From Macrocystis pyrifera (taxonomy: Eukaryota > Sar > Phaeophyceae > Laminariales > Laminariaceae), in assembly GCA_031763025.1 (NCBI GenBank), contig JASSKH010000002.1, forward strand, positions 20,278,168 to 20,342,167: a stretch of 64,000 nt of DNA, given 5' to 3'. The translations under genes were made by a program, and so were the position numbers. This document shows positions 32,130 through 43,090 of the stretch, piece by piece. Each line of letters begins with the position of its first letter. Position 1 is the stretch's first letter. Below the pieces are notes generated by a model. The model searched no databases, had not been told where the DNA came from, and worked only from the letters and a program-made list of their open reading frames with translations.

Positions 32130-32380
32130 CGAAAAGCATTTTAAAGGGTTTGCACGGGACGGGGCACGGATTTCGCGGGATTCGTCCAACTTTCACGGGA
32201 CTAGCATGCACGGGATCGGAATTCGACAAAAAAACACGGAATGGGGTCGTGATCGTGAAGATTTCTACGGGATCAGTTTGGACCGGAACGGGATTTTCAA
32301 AATTCCACGGCATCACGGGATTATCCCGTAGCCCGCGGAATCCCGCGGTATGTTCACAACGGGAAAAATCCCGTGAAAAG
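32130..32380. repeat. CACGGGAT-rich degenerate repeat
   Basis: The word cacggga or cgggatt recurs about a dozen times, in both orientations, over about 250 bp, for example gcacgggacggggcacgg, cacgggatcgg, and cggcatcacgggattatcc. It may be a degenerated tandem array. No gene. Confidence 0.5.
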
Positions 32381-32596
32381 CCCTGCAAATTTCAAGTCCT
32401 AATACGCAGTGGTTCACGAGATACGACCTTCCGATGTTTTATCCACCTTTCGGCTGACCCAGCTCGTACGTACGAGACGCTCGGCGTCCGTACACTGTAT
32501 ATTCCGTACGCAGATCGATACAAAACAATTAGTTGGGCAGCAGTCGGTCAAGTTTAATCGACATTACGAAGCGCCGGCGACTACGGTGGTGCAGCA

Positions 32597-32690
32597 AGCT
32601 CAATGCAGCAAGCACCAGCAGCAAGCTCAATGCAGCAAGCACCAGCAGCAAGCTCAATGCAGCAAGCACCAGCAGCAAGCACCAGCAGCC
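32597..32690. repeat. 27-bp tandem repeat, about 3 copies
   Basis: The unit is agcaagctcaatgcagca followed by agcaccagc. Because 27 is a multiple of 3, the plus frame encodes a 9-residue repeat (AQCSKHQQQ). Copy 1 of the segmental duplication lacks the expansion. Confidence 0.75.
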
Positions 32691-32964
32691 AGCGTACAGC
32701 TACATATCATGAGAAAACTCAGCTGGGGCTCAGCTGGCACGAGACCTCCGCCGACACACCAAAAACATGTCAATTGCGAGACGGTATTCGTACAGCTTCC
32801 GAAGCAGATGGCTCCGTATTTCAGCTTTAATGCGGGGACACATCACCGAGAGGGGTTGACTTGCATATTTACCATGCCCACGGGGGGTAGTAGCAAAAAC
32901 ATATTCCACGCATGGCAACAGCAACAGCAGCAGCAGCAAAACAGGACAGTAGCCGCACATACAT

Positions 32965-33200
32965 GGGCTCGTTCTTATTGAATAATGTTTTTTCCACAAT
33001 TTCAAAGTTTGGAAATAATTGGAGATACGTATCAAGATACGGAGGCGTTCTGTCATTATTCGTGAAAGTCTCCAGAAGCAAAAAATCATGTTTGTTGAAT
33101 TCCTCATATTTGGAAAAAAATTCAGGAAAATCTGCAAGATTAAAAAATTGCGAGAAAAAAACGCGGAAATGATGGGAAAAAGCCCTCCGACAAGAATTAC
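32965..33200. mobile_element. MITE family M3, copy 1, with CAT target duplication and empty site
   Basis: Left end gggctcgttcttattg; complemented right end gtaattcttgtcggag. CAT occurs directly on both sides (32962-32964 and 33201-33203). In the segmental copy at 30600-31345 the same place reads acatacatagcagtag with a single CAT, so both boundaries are fixed by comparison. The second family member is at 48794-49033 in the opposite orientation. AT-rich interior, no coding potential. Confidence 0.75.
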
Positions 33201-33355
33201 CATAGTAGCAGCACCAGAGCAGCGGATGAGCAGCGGCAGCACCAGCAGCAGTAGCAGAACAACACGCAGGCCCGAGGCTGCCCCTGGCACACAGTCGGGG
33301 CAGGGAAGCCCGGTGGCGCGTGAGGAGGAGGAAGCACGGCGTCGTCGTCGTACCT

Positions 33356-34056
33356 CATCGTAATCGGCACATGTTCATGACTTTATTTTTTTGCTTGGCG
33401 GTTACACGATAAAAAAAAAAACGGCTTCACAATACAACCGAAACTCCACGCCTCATGTGATACTGGTACCTAATGGGAATGACTACGATGCTGCTGCCTG
33501 CTGCGTGTAAACCAAAAACAAAATCGTAGACACCGTTTGTACCTCCACCACTCTACCGCTCCTCTCCCGCGACGTAGACTCATCCGATTCGGTCGAGATC
33601 AAAGACCCCGTCTTCTCTGCCTCACGGAGCCTGGTCGCCCGGCCTGTACAGCAGCCGAAGAGGCTCGTGACGCTTGTTTCCCGACCATATGCTAGCCTAC
33701 GAATCTCCTTTTTTTGCGCAAAATTCCGTGCTTTCACACGTAAAATAGCCTGAATCGGAATTTCGACACTCGTTCCTGGGACGCCCGACCCTCAATGCAC
33801 AAGCAACAGCGGAGCATGAGACCGGCCCACCCCACCCCATATTCCCCACACTCTTGCCGCCATGAGCTGTCGAAAGCCGCGGAGGATTCGGCCTCTCCCA
33901 TTTCGGCCAAAGGAGAAGAGGTCCAATCTGGGTGCTGGCAACGACAGCCGAATATTTTAACCGTCAGGAACGAGCATAGAGGTCGGTTGATGACATGTTT
34001 GCCCCTTGACGGGCAACCGTCAAGGACATCCCAATGATCACAACTATTATATTTCC
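33356..34056 (-). other. Possible coding fragment, unassigned
   Basis: A minus-strand frame at 33483-33737 contains KEIRRLAYGRETSVTSLF and TGSLISTESDESTSRERS, with reasonable protein composition but no recognised domain. It starts at a non-ATG codon. The frame upstream (33734-34156) crosses the inverted arm and is not believed. The rest is noncoding. Confidence 0.25.
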
Positions 34057-34216
34057 GGAGAAGTTTTGACGGGTCAAAGGTAGGCCTGACGGGGCAAAGG
34101 TAGGCCGACAACCAAATTATTTGGCCACGAGCCTGTGATAAATCAAGTCTCGACAACTCAACTGGTTGAACTCACAGCTGACGTATTCACACCCGGGCAG
34201 CCGACAGCCAGGGCAC
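34057..34216 (-). repeat. Right arm of the 2.7-kb inverted-repeat structure
   Basis: Inverted partner of 31497-31690. Part of it (atacgtcagctgtgagttc, reading the minus strand) also occurs at 61650-61672. Confidence 0.55.
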
Positions 34217-34387
34217 GGCGCGAGCACGCCCGAGGCCGCCACCGACACAGTCGGGATAGGGGAACACGATGAGGCAGTTTTGTCCCGTAAGGTGAACCTC
34301 ATCTCGCGCTAGCAAGAACAACGCAAAAATATACGTATCAGAAACGCTGAGGAGTCCTGAGAGCACAGGGCCAACAATATCGTTAAC

Positions 34388-34492
34388 CAGGTATATACAC
34401 AAGGTTCCCCTTCGAGATGTGGGTAACGTGAAATCCCGGGGGCGTCGCAAGGCGAAAAGGGAGTCACAGGTAACACCCGTATAGCTGTTCTT
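34388..34492 (-). pseudogene. Conserved coding-like fragment P2, copy 2
   Basis: Minus-strand GVTCDSLFALRRPRDFTL then PTSRRGTLCIYL matches the fragment at 22618-22722. Both are in the same orientation about 11.8 kb apart. Unknown family. Confidence 0.4.
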
Positions 34493-35219
34493 GGTGGAAA
34501 CGGGAACCATGGGTCAGCGTGTTGCTCGAAGGAAAGCGTAATAATTATTAATACTAGTCCGCAGGAACTAAGTACTACTCTTTCTGTGGTGGACACTACA
34601 CTACTACATGCACGCGGTAGAACGGATTTACTATATACCGTCACAATACACCACTACCACTACTACGCAGATGTGGTACAAGTAGAAGCAGCATACACTC
34701 TGCAAAATACTGCCTGGTACACTACTACAGTATTGCTACGACTACTAAATATACTATTGCTGACCAAACGCTCATACAATAAACAGCCAACTTCAGAGAG
34801 GTCAAATAACCACGCGGTACCATGGATTAGGGCATGACTGCTACAAAAATAACATTAGTCGGATTTGTTCTGATGCCTCACGGCCTGCGCTGCCGATATC
34901 CCTCGCTCTCGGCGCTTGCGGCACCGCCGTTCGTGGTCTGCCCCCGCCCTTATCGTCTTCGTTTCAGACTTGCCCGCCTGCGGGGAGATGGACGGGGCTT
35001 TGCCTCCGAAGTTTCGATTCTTTCTTGTTCCTTTTCTTCGGCTCGCTTTCTTCCCGGTTCGGTGCCCGGGAGTTGCGGACCTTTCACGTGTGCCCGATAT
35101 CGGTTCCGGCGAAATCGTGTCGTCGCGTTCCTTTTGTGATGTCCTGCGACCTCTCGCGTGGAGGAACGTATGACGTGTCTGCGAGCTCGCGTGCTGTTAA
35201 CTCGTAAATAATATTATTA
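34493..35219. other. Unassigned sequence, no supported gene
   Basis: tac/act-rich stretch (34565-34790), then GC-rich sequence (34860-35170) with two overlapping plus frames of Arg/Phe-rich composition and no motif. Nothing recognised. Confidence 0.3.
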
Positions 35220-36354
35220 CTACTGCTGCTGTTCATAGATAGTTGTCGAGACCCCTGCCGAGTGCGTGCGGTTCAATACTCCTTATTAATAGCACAGCAG
35301 CAGTGAGGAGAGTCATTCCAACTGCAGCGGCAGTGCGTTGCGAAAAGCAGTAGGCTGATAGAAAAATAACTTTTATTATGTTGTCAGTATATATAGAGTG
35401 CGTTGTGGGTTTCTCGGGTATTCTGTTTTCTTCATTTCGTCTCCCCGAGTTCGGCAAATGTACGTACCCCGGGTGTGGGTGTATACCCATGAAGGGTACT
35501 ACCTACAGCAGGAGTCGAGTGCGTGCGATTCATTACTTCTTATTACTAGCAGCAGTGAGGAGAGTCATTCCAACTGCAAAGGTAGTGCGTCGCGAAAAGC
35601 AGTATGCTGATAGAAAAATAACTTTTTTTGTGTTTTTTGTAGGTTACGTTGTGGGTTTCTCGGGTATTCTGTTTTCTTGATTTCGTCTCCCCGAGTTCGG
35701 CAAATGTACGTACCCCGGGTGTGGGTGTATACCCATGAAGGGTACTACCTACAGCAGGAGTCGAGTGCGTGCGATTCATTACTTCTTATTACTAGCAGCA
35801 ATGAGGAGAGTTGTTCCAACTGCAGAGGCAGTGCGTCGCGAAAAGCAGTAGGCTGATATAAAAATAACTATTATTGTGTTTTTTGTAGGTTACGTTGTGG
35901 GTTTCTCGGGTATTCTGTTTTCTTGATTTCGTCTCCCCGAGTTCGGCAAATGTACGTACCCCTGGTGTGGGTGTATACCCATGAAGGGTACTACCTACAG
36001 CAGGAGAACATGGATCTTCTTCCTCACTGTTTCAACCCTTTCAAGTGTCTGCCTTATAACCTAGAGCAGTAGCTCCGAGGAGGTCGTATAGCAAGCCCTT
36101 CTCTTCCCTCCCCAGCTCTGTTTCCAGGGGAAAATCATTTTTGCGTATCTTCACTGAAATTCTCCAACGACCTGGCCATAAAAATTATTTATCGCACTGT
36201 GCCTGGCCAACACCGTTTTTTTTTTTTTTACGTAGTACGTATGTGGCAACAAGCATCATCACTCTTATTGCTAGTGCTACTAAAAAAATATCAATACTAC
36301 GATCATGAACTATGGTGTCGAGCAAGCGGTCCTTTCTTTTATGCCTGCGTGTTG
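35220..36354. repeat. Macro-repeat module b, right copy: three tandem units of about 246 bp
   Basis: Units start near 35255, 35511 and 35757 and share gagtgcgtgcg.ttca, agcagcagtgaggagagt, gcgtcgcgaaaagcagta, tgtgggtttctcgggtat and acgtaccccgggtgtgg. Two neighbouring units are nearly identical, indicating recent amplification. The left copy (3040-3420) holds a single diverged unit. Confidence 0.7.
36349..36354. repeat. Putative target duplication, left, of the solo LTR
   Basis: gtgttg; the right partner at 37025-37030 is gtgccg (4 of 6 bases match). Uninterrupted paralogues elsewhere read gcgtgttg followed by t/g-rich sequence. Confidence 0.4.
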
Positions 36355-37024
36355 TGATATTATGTAGTACCGGGCTATAGAAGTGGTTGAGCGTGTTCTA
36401 GAAGGGCCAAAGTCCACAAGTACCGCAGCCCTGAATACTCCCAAGAGTATTCCTGAGGCGCTGTAGTTTTCCTTGGTGAACAAGAACGATAGCCCTGAAT
36501 ACCCTTAAGAGTATTCCTGAAGCTCGGAAGTTTCTCTCGGTAGATAACAAGCCAGCACGGATCCGAGGAATGTTCGTAGAACAGATTGAATAACCCATAG
36601 TATGTGTTTTGGTGGACTTAAGTATCGCAAGGTGTGACTACTGTGAGGACACGAGCAGTGTTCCTATAACAGTCTAAATGACCCGTAGCATGCGTTTCAG
36701 CGGACTTATAGAAAGTATCCCAAGGCATGGCTACTCCGGTAGTCCAGGTCGTCGATAGAAGAGTGGACAAGCGTCCGAGGATAGTTCCTCGGACAAACGT
36801 ATAAACCCGTCGAGCGGGCTAATGTAGGAGACAAGAGTGGGTTTGGTGCCTCGAACCAAACCCTCATCGTCTCGCTTTCATTCTGCTCCCCTCTCTCTCA
36901 CCAAGGACCAAAGACGAAAAACAACATAAATAAGAGAAGCCTATACTACAAACAAGAGAAGCTGCCTCCAGCCAGCCAGTTCCTGCCTTCATTTCCCTTA
37001 CCTCTACACTCGGACACCGTGACA
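36355..37024 (+). mobile_element. Solo LTR (TG..CA, about 670 bp)
   Basis: Begins tgatattatgtagtacc and ends cacaccgtgaca-like (tcggacaccgtgaca). Canonical TG..CA ends fall exactly at the points where the macro-repeat breaks: gcgtgttg before, and tttgggggg..agactaacc after. Paralogous units at about 1207-1235, 2555-2590 and 4107-4135 run straight through. A tataaa at about 36800 and a taaataag at about 36927 lie in promoter-like positions. No internal domain or second LTR adjoins it, so it is most simply a solo LTR left by recombination. Superfamily not determinable. Confidence 0.65.
36800..36805 (+). promoter_or_regulatory. TATA-box-like element in the solo LTR
   Basis: tataaa within acgtataaacccg, about 220 bp before the LTR 3' end. 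Position is compatible with an LTR promoter; activity is inference only. Confidence 0.3.
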
Positions 37025-38160
37025 GTGCCGTTTGGGGGGGGGGGAGACTAACCCTTTATTTACTGCAGTCACGCTTTGTGGACGAACCGCTCCAATTTGC
37101 GGGTCGTCGTAGAGCAAAAGCTCTTCTCTTCCCTCCCAGTTCTGTTTCCAGGGCAAAATCATTTTTGCGTACCATCCCTGAAATTCTCCAACGAGCTGGC
37201 CATATTTTTTTTATCGCACTGCCTGGCCAACACCGGAGTTTTATTTACTGTATGTATGTGGCAACAAGCAAGCGTCATCACTCTTATAACTATTAATGCT
37301 ATTAATAAATAATTATTGCTGTAACCTATTTCTTTGCTTTGATTTTGATGTATCGGGGATACAATCCGATCAAAATACGAACTAAAATTTCACAAATTCC
37401 AAACTGTATTTTGTAAACTGGAAACATGAATTTGGTCGCAAGCGTGTTCAGTACATGTATGCGGGCGTCACAGGATAGGAAGCTCGCCTACGTACATACA
37501 TTTATTAATAGTACATGCAGCAGCAGTAGGCTGATAGAAAAATGACTATTATTATTTCATAGAGTGTGTTGTGTATTTCTCGGGTATCGTGTTTTCTTGA
37601 TTTCGGCTCCCCGAGTTCAGCAAAAGTACGTACCAGGTATGTATGTATGTGTGTATACCCACGAAGAGTACTAAATACAGCAGTAGTATAGCATGTATTA
37701 ATAGGAGATGGTCTTCTTCCTCACTATTCTGTTTCAACCCTTTAAGCCTCTGTCTTATAACCTAGATCCGGGGTGGTGGTCGTAGAGAAAGCTCTTCTCC
37801 CTCCCCACAATATTACAATTAATTGTCAAGCATGTCATTTGCTGTGTGGTAATTCCTGCTCCAGCATCTGAGTGACCAACAACCAATGATAAGTTTGTCA
37901 GAGTTGTGGATCAGGGGCGTAACAATCCTTCATTTTGAACGTATGTAATTTCTTCCAGATGATGCAGTGTTGTTTTCGTTGTTTAGTTTCCAGTGTAAAA
38001 TCATTTTGGCGTACCATCACTGAACTTCTCCAACGAGCTGTCCATATTTTCTTTGACGCAACGGGGATACCTTTTTCATGTAAACCGATCACATACGCAC
38101 GTTTTTGTCGTGAAGTTCGTGTTGTTTGTGAATGGACTTCTGAGCAGCAGTGAGATGACT
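37025..38160. repeat. Macro-repeat module b/c, right copy continued
   Basis: Homologous to 2590-2700 and 3250-3830 on the left (ctgcagtcacg..ttgtggacgaacc; gatgatgcagtgttgttttcg; cgtttttgtcgtgaagtt). No gene. Confidence 0.65.
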
Positions 38161-39230
38161 ATTAATGGAGTGCTCGCGATTTTTTTTTTTTTACTTTTAC
38201 TTCTCTAAAAATTCTCCCGAGGTAAATTTTTGAGGTAAATTTCTGAAAAAACGGCCGGAAAAGACTTTGGCAAAGTAAGGATTTCAGCGAAAGTTACGGC
38301 AACTTTTGGCTCTCTGTTTCATTGGCCTACACGCACCGAGCATTATCCCGACGCAGAACGCAACTCAAATCTCGAAGGATCAAAACACCGAGCATCTTCC
38401 ATGCCACCATGCTGCTTGCCGTACGCATCACGACAACCGCTGGGAGCACAGAGGCTCGAGAGATGTAGCTTGAGTATAGCGCGCACGAGCGGCGTTGGAT
38501 CGTGCCAGCGGGTCGCCGCCGCTGCTACGGTACACGCTTTCGCCCGCTTGGTGACGACGTGGAGGATGCGCCGTCCCAAAAAAGGACTCGTATTCACACT
38601 CGTACTCGTACTCGTGCTCGTAGGGAGCGCGACAGCATGACAGCTCGTGTATCATTTCGATTTCACCATACTACGGCTGCAGCAGCAGCAGCAGCGGCAG
38701 CAGCGGCGGCGGCGGCGGCGGAGCGGAGCGGAGCGCGCCGGCGCTGTGGCGTGCGTAGGCCGAGCGCAGCAGCAGCAGCAGCAGCAGCAACAGCAATCCA
38801 AAAATGGAAGCTGGTTGGTGCTGGTGCTTGCTGGTGCTGGTGCTGACGCTGTTTATTTTTGTTGCTCATGCTGCTCCTAGCTGCGTCTAGCGCCGGCTAG
38901 CTGCTATTGCTGCTTGTAGTCGTGGGATGGCTGTGGTGGCTTCGCGGTCAACTGTGCCGCCGAAACGTTGCTGGGCTGCCGTTGCTACTCGCACGCTGTT
39001 TTTTTTTTCCGTTCACAGCGTTCGTTCTTTTTTTTTGTTTGCCACATTGCCTCACCTCCCCACTTCCCTTCTTATTTTCGGAGGCGTCGCCTGCAGGATT
39101 TGATTTACCTCACTCGCAAACACACCGGAATCAGGAAGGGAAGGAAATTCACTTTTTTTAGCGCAAGTAATTTTTTTTTTTTTTTAACCTCTATCGCAAA
39201 CACTCTAATATTAATATACTACTTTTAATA
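38161..39230. other. CAG/CGG-rich insertion in the macro-repeat; no supported gene
   Basis: This stretch has no counterpart in the left macro-repeat. It holds cag and cgg microsatellites (38683-38720 and 38768-38800), a ctggtg array (38810-38845), and two open frames on opposite strands at 38343-38640 with no recognised motif. Pyrimidine-rich sequence follows. Confidence 0.35.
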
Positions 39231-40330
39231 TTAACAAACAACTACCGAGTACGTACGTACTTCTGAGCAGCAGTGATACAGGAGTACGTCGCAAAAAGCA
39301 CGAGGCTGAGAATAACTATCAATTCAATAGACTACTGAAAGAAGTACAAAAACCCTTTCAAGCCTCTGCATTATAACCTAGATTCGGAGTGGTCGTAGAA
39401 CAAGCTCCTCTCCTCCCTCGCCACTATCGATTCCGCTGAGATCGTGTTGTTCACGATGACGTTCTTTTCATGTCCTGCGACATCGCCAAACGGCTATTAT
39501 TATAAATATTAATATTACGGGGGGCCATAGTAAATAGGAGCAAAATATTGTTAGTAAAAAAGTGTAATAAAGTATATATTTTTTGTGTATACTCTATGTC
39601 CTACATCCTATGGACCCCCATACCAAATATAACATGTTTTCACAACAGCAGTAGACTATATAAACAAGATAGAATACAAGGTGAAACAATGTTTTTGTTT
39701 ACTTCGGAGAGATTATTTTTTTGTATCCTCTCCCTGCATTCTGCACTTCAGCTTTTTAACATTTCCCCCCCCCCCCCCGATCTTTCGCACACAACCCATT
39801 ATTTTCTATTCGCCCTATTTTTTCGCTCCCTTCTGGGAGGCGTCGTATATAACCTAGATCCGGGGTCGGCCATAGAGCATGTTCTCCCCCCGCCTCCCCG
39901 CTGTTTGTTGTGAAGTATAAAAAAGAACACACTGCCTGGTGTGCACTATGAATACTACATACTGCAGTACAGCACCAGATAGATACACTGGCCGGTGTGT
40001 TGTTCCTTTGATGATGTCCTGCGTGTTATGTTTATACAGGGGGGAGATTAACTCTTTTAGTACTACTACTACTGCAGTCGTCCCGTTTTGGAGACAAACC
40101 ACATAAAGTATTTTGTGTGTTTTGTTGCGTATTTTCCTCTTTGGGTTTGTTCATGTTTTGTCTCAAATTCGTCACATTCGTTTCACGGGGGGTGATGGTT
40201 GCTTCGTTCGATGCTCAAATATTCATCACATTGGATGACACGACTGACTGCAACATGTTGTTACCTGCCCGCCTACGCCCGCTTATTTTTTCTGGAGCTT
40301 TCGTTGTCGGTGTTTCTGTCCGACGAAATT
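39231..40330. repeat. Macro-repeat module c, right copy
   Basis: Homologous to 3800-4470: accgagtacgtac cassette, cctagatccggggt, tgcctggtgtgcac, gtcacattcgtttcacgg, ttttctggagctttcg. No gene. Confidence 0.65.
39518..39620. mobile_element. TA-flanked MITE family M1, copy 3
   Basis: Left end cggggggccatagtaaatag; the right end (complement tgggggtccatagga) is more diverged. Bordered by TA at 39516-39517 and 39621-39622. Confidence 0.6.
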
Positions 40331-41560
40331 ACTGTGTTTTGAACCAGGGTTTCTCTTTTTGGCGTTATTGCTGAAGGCCGCTGTTTGCTGGGTTTTAGGG
40401 GACAATGGGAAACTACAGTTTTTTCTGTTTACTTTCTTCGCTTTAAATCCTGAGTGCGTAGCTGCTTTCTCCATTACCTGCCGTGCCGCAAAGCGTAGAT
40501 TAGTCTGCTTTACCTTCCGTGGGTTGTATGCGACGAGAAAACAGCATACCCTCCCTCGAACGGTATATTACATCTATCTATATTGGCTTTGGCTTCCTTC
40601 GATTCATCGCAGGGGGACGTAGTTTCTCGGATAGCGTAGATTAATTCTCCCGTATCCGTCGTCGGCTGTACGGGACAAGAGAGAGTATTATCCTTTTCTC
40701 ACGAACCGTAAATTATGCATCATCGTGGCATTGGCTTTTCTCATTCGTATTGGGCGAGGGTTCTCAGTTGCCGATCGTGCATCGTACGAGTCTCGCTTTG
40801 GTACACTGGTGGGTTTTGTTGGAGCGGAGATTTTTGTCATGACCCGAGGGTGGTGTGCGGCAGAGTTTAGGGAAGAAAATATTTATGTTTGTTTCATGCT
40901 ATTGTCATTGCCTGCGGGAACATCTAATGCGTCAGGGACCATTACCACCCCTCGAACGGTTGGCTGGCTTTCTTCGATTCGTCGCCGGGGAATGAAAGTA
41001 GATGGGTTCTCGGGTAGAGTAGATTAGTTCTCCATTACCCGTCGTGGGCCGTACGGGACAAGATAAAGTACCATTTTTTCCCCACGACCGAACGGTTTTT
41101 ACGCATCTATATGGCATTGGCTTTTTTCATTCGTATCGTGCAAGGATTCTCAGTTGATCGTGCGTCGTACGAGTCGCTAAAACTTTGTTGTTTGATGTTT
41201 TTGTCATCGCGTATGTATGTCATTGCGTACGGGAACATCCAATGCGTCAGGGACCGATAATATTGTAAACAGGACTTCTTCGTATAGCTGTTGTTGTAGT
41301 TTGTATCATTTCGTCCTGATCGGGCCCTTGGTATCGTAAACTGCCCTTTGCGTCGTTAATTGCCGTTTGCAGCTGTTCATTGCCTGCGGCCCTTAGCCGT
41401 CTCTTAAGGTTGCCCGCGGGCCTTAGCTTCGTCGGAGGCCCTTCAAAGGCCTCTCGACGAAGGCCCTTGTATGTAATGAACATAAGTAAGATATTTACAT
41501 TCACCATTTCCGAATCCTGGCCTCTCCGTCGTCCTTACACGCGAACCACGTTCAGCATTT
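40331..41560. repeat. Macro-repeat module c, right copy, with empty target site of element A
   Basis: At 40318-40345 the sequence runs gtccgacgaaattactgtg without interruption, while the left copy has element A inserted at this place (4471-5986). The remainder parallels 5990-6880. It ends with the cttcgtcggagg..aaggcctctcgacgaag module. Confidence 0.75.
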
Positions 41561-42204
41561 CGAAATCCCGGCCTCTCGTGCGTCCCAGAGAATGCGACTC
41601 TTTCCGGCTCAAGTGCTTATACTATAGGTACCGGGGATCTGCAGATCAGACATTTTGTACGTACTTACTTATCTCGTACCGTAAGCTCTTGGGCTGTTGC
41701 GCGCGCACCGCAGATGTGCTGCATTTCCGTCATTTCTTCAGCCAACTACTCTTAACATGAGCAAACACCTACCGAGTAAGTAGCATTCAATAGAAGACCT
41801 GCCGTAATTACTTCACCTTTCTTTCTATCTCGTAATTTTAGTAATTTATGCTATTACGCACATACATCTGTTTTTAAGAGAACGCGCAAACGGCAAAATG
41901 TTCATCTTTAGTTCGAAAGTGCTGACACCACCTCGTAGGCATTCCATCTCGTACCACTGCGTATCCGTAATTACGTATGTGTACCCATCAAGAGTACTAC
42001 ATGCAGCCATGAAGAGTACCACATACAGCAGAAGTAGTAGATAGTCTTCTTCCTAACGACCTTTTCAAGCCTCTGTCTTATAACCTAGATCCGGGGTGGT
42101 CGTAGAGCAAGCTCTTCTCCCTCCCCACTACTATGTTGTCAAGCATGCGAATCTTTGATGTCTGCGTGTTTTGGGGGGGCCTAACCCACTAATTACTACT
42201 GCAG
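41561..42204. repeat. Macro-repeat module a, right copy, and repeat end
   Basis: Homologous to 421-1250. Similarity to the left copy ends near 42200, in the left edge of the foldback element FB1 (ttactactgcag). Confidence 0.7.
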
Positions 42205-42699
42205 ACTGCACTCGAGCGCGCCGTGCGTGTGCCAGGCCCGCGCAGCTCGAAGTTGCCTTGGATAATAAACTGAATTTTCCCGGATCTCACAAGGGTATCA
42301 AGATTTAAACGGATATTTTGGATAATAATAAACTATTTGTCAACAACTCTACGAGCATCAGAAAAAAGCGGAGAAAAAAATACTCTACGAGGCGACATTG
42401 CCACTGCTTCTCCTCAGGTGAATTCACGCAATGATGAGGTATGGCTTGCACCTTCCATTCTAACGTACATTCGACATTTTTTCATAAAGCCAATGTTACC
42501 AGATAAGGGGAAAACCATCGCTACCGCAGCCTGTAAAATGTCACGGTAACACAAAACATGTGCATACAGCAAGCCAAGCAGTCTTACATGCTGCTGCTGC
42601 ACGCAGACGAATTTTCTATGGCAGCGGCTGATTGATTCTGTGATACGTACAGCACAACCGCAGTGTATAGCGCTTGCTTGACCCTCACTTCTCTGTTGC
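42205..42699. other. Unassigned sequence
   Basis: No repeat partner found. The minus frame at 42414-42743 has no motif and overlaps the better candidate just downstream. Confidence 0.3.
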
Positions 42700-43090
42700 T
42701 CAAGCTGGGGAATTTTGGTGCCATACAGAGGGCCCTCCGTCACTTTTTTGCGTGTTGTCGGTGTTGATGTAGTCCGGCCGAAATGTATTTGATGTAACTT
42801 GCTGTCTGGCGCTATTCCGAGGTTTTACATGATAACTAATACACTGTCCGGGAGAATAACGGATTTTCAACAAAATACCAGGAATGCATTCATCGTAAAT
42901 CGTGGTACATTTATTTCCGGGTGCGTACTCTACATTTTTCCGGACGTGTGCAGCTTCATCCGAAAAACACACGGTACAGATTGGTCTTGATTCTGCGATG
43001 GCATACCCTGGAATACGTTCTTTGTCAACATGTCCACACCAGTTTACGAGTGCATCAATGTAATTGTGTAAAAAAAAACGTGTCAGCGGA
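42700..43090 (-). CDS. Hypothetical coding segment with C-x2-C, unrecognised
   Basis: A minus-strand frame of about 125 codons without an ATG reads NYIDALVNWCGHVDKERI, then PGYAIAESRPICTVCFSD, then YSPGQCISYHVKPRNS, and ends WHQNSPA before a stop. Composition is balanced (aromatics, Cys, Gly, charged residues), unlike the low-complexity frames around it. The C-x2-C at SRPICTVC and the later GQC.SYH could bind metal. It may be an exon or transposase relic. Its left limit is uncertain because the codon at the end of the open frame is ttg and a t-run interrupts there. Confidence 0.35.

Larger units (their letters stand above)
32470..33355. repeat. Segmental duplication S1, copy 2 (interrupted by a MITE)
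   Basis: Same landmarks as 30600-31345, with a 236-bp insertion at 32965-33200 and a local expansion of a 27-bp unit at 32597-32690. Confidence 0.65.

Noticed and set aside
31692-32388. Long Ala/Leu/Cys-rich minus ORFs (up to 229 codons)
   Set aside because: They are produced by the 11-bp and cag repeats, which are stop-free in every frame.
35250-36010. Regular direct repeats considered as a CRISPR array
   Set aside because: The repeats are about 246 bp, continuous without spacers, and the DNA is eukaryotic.
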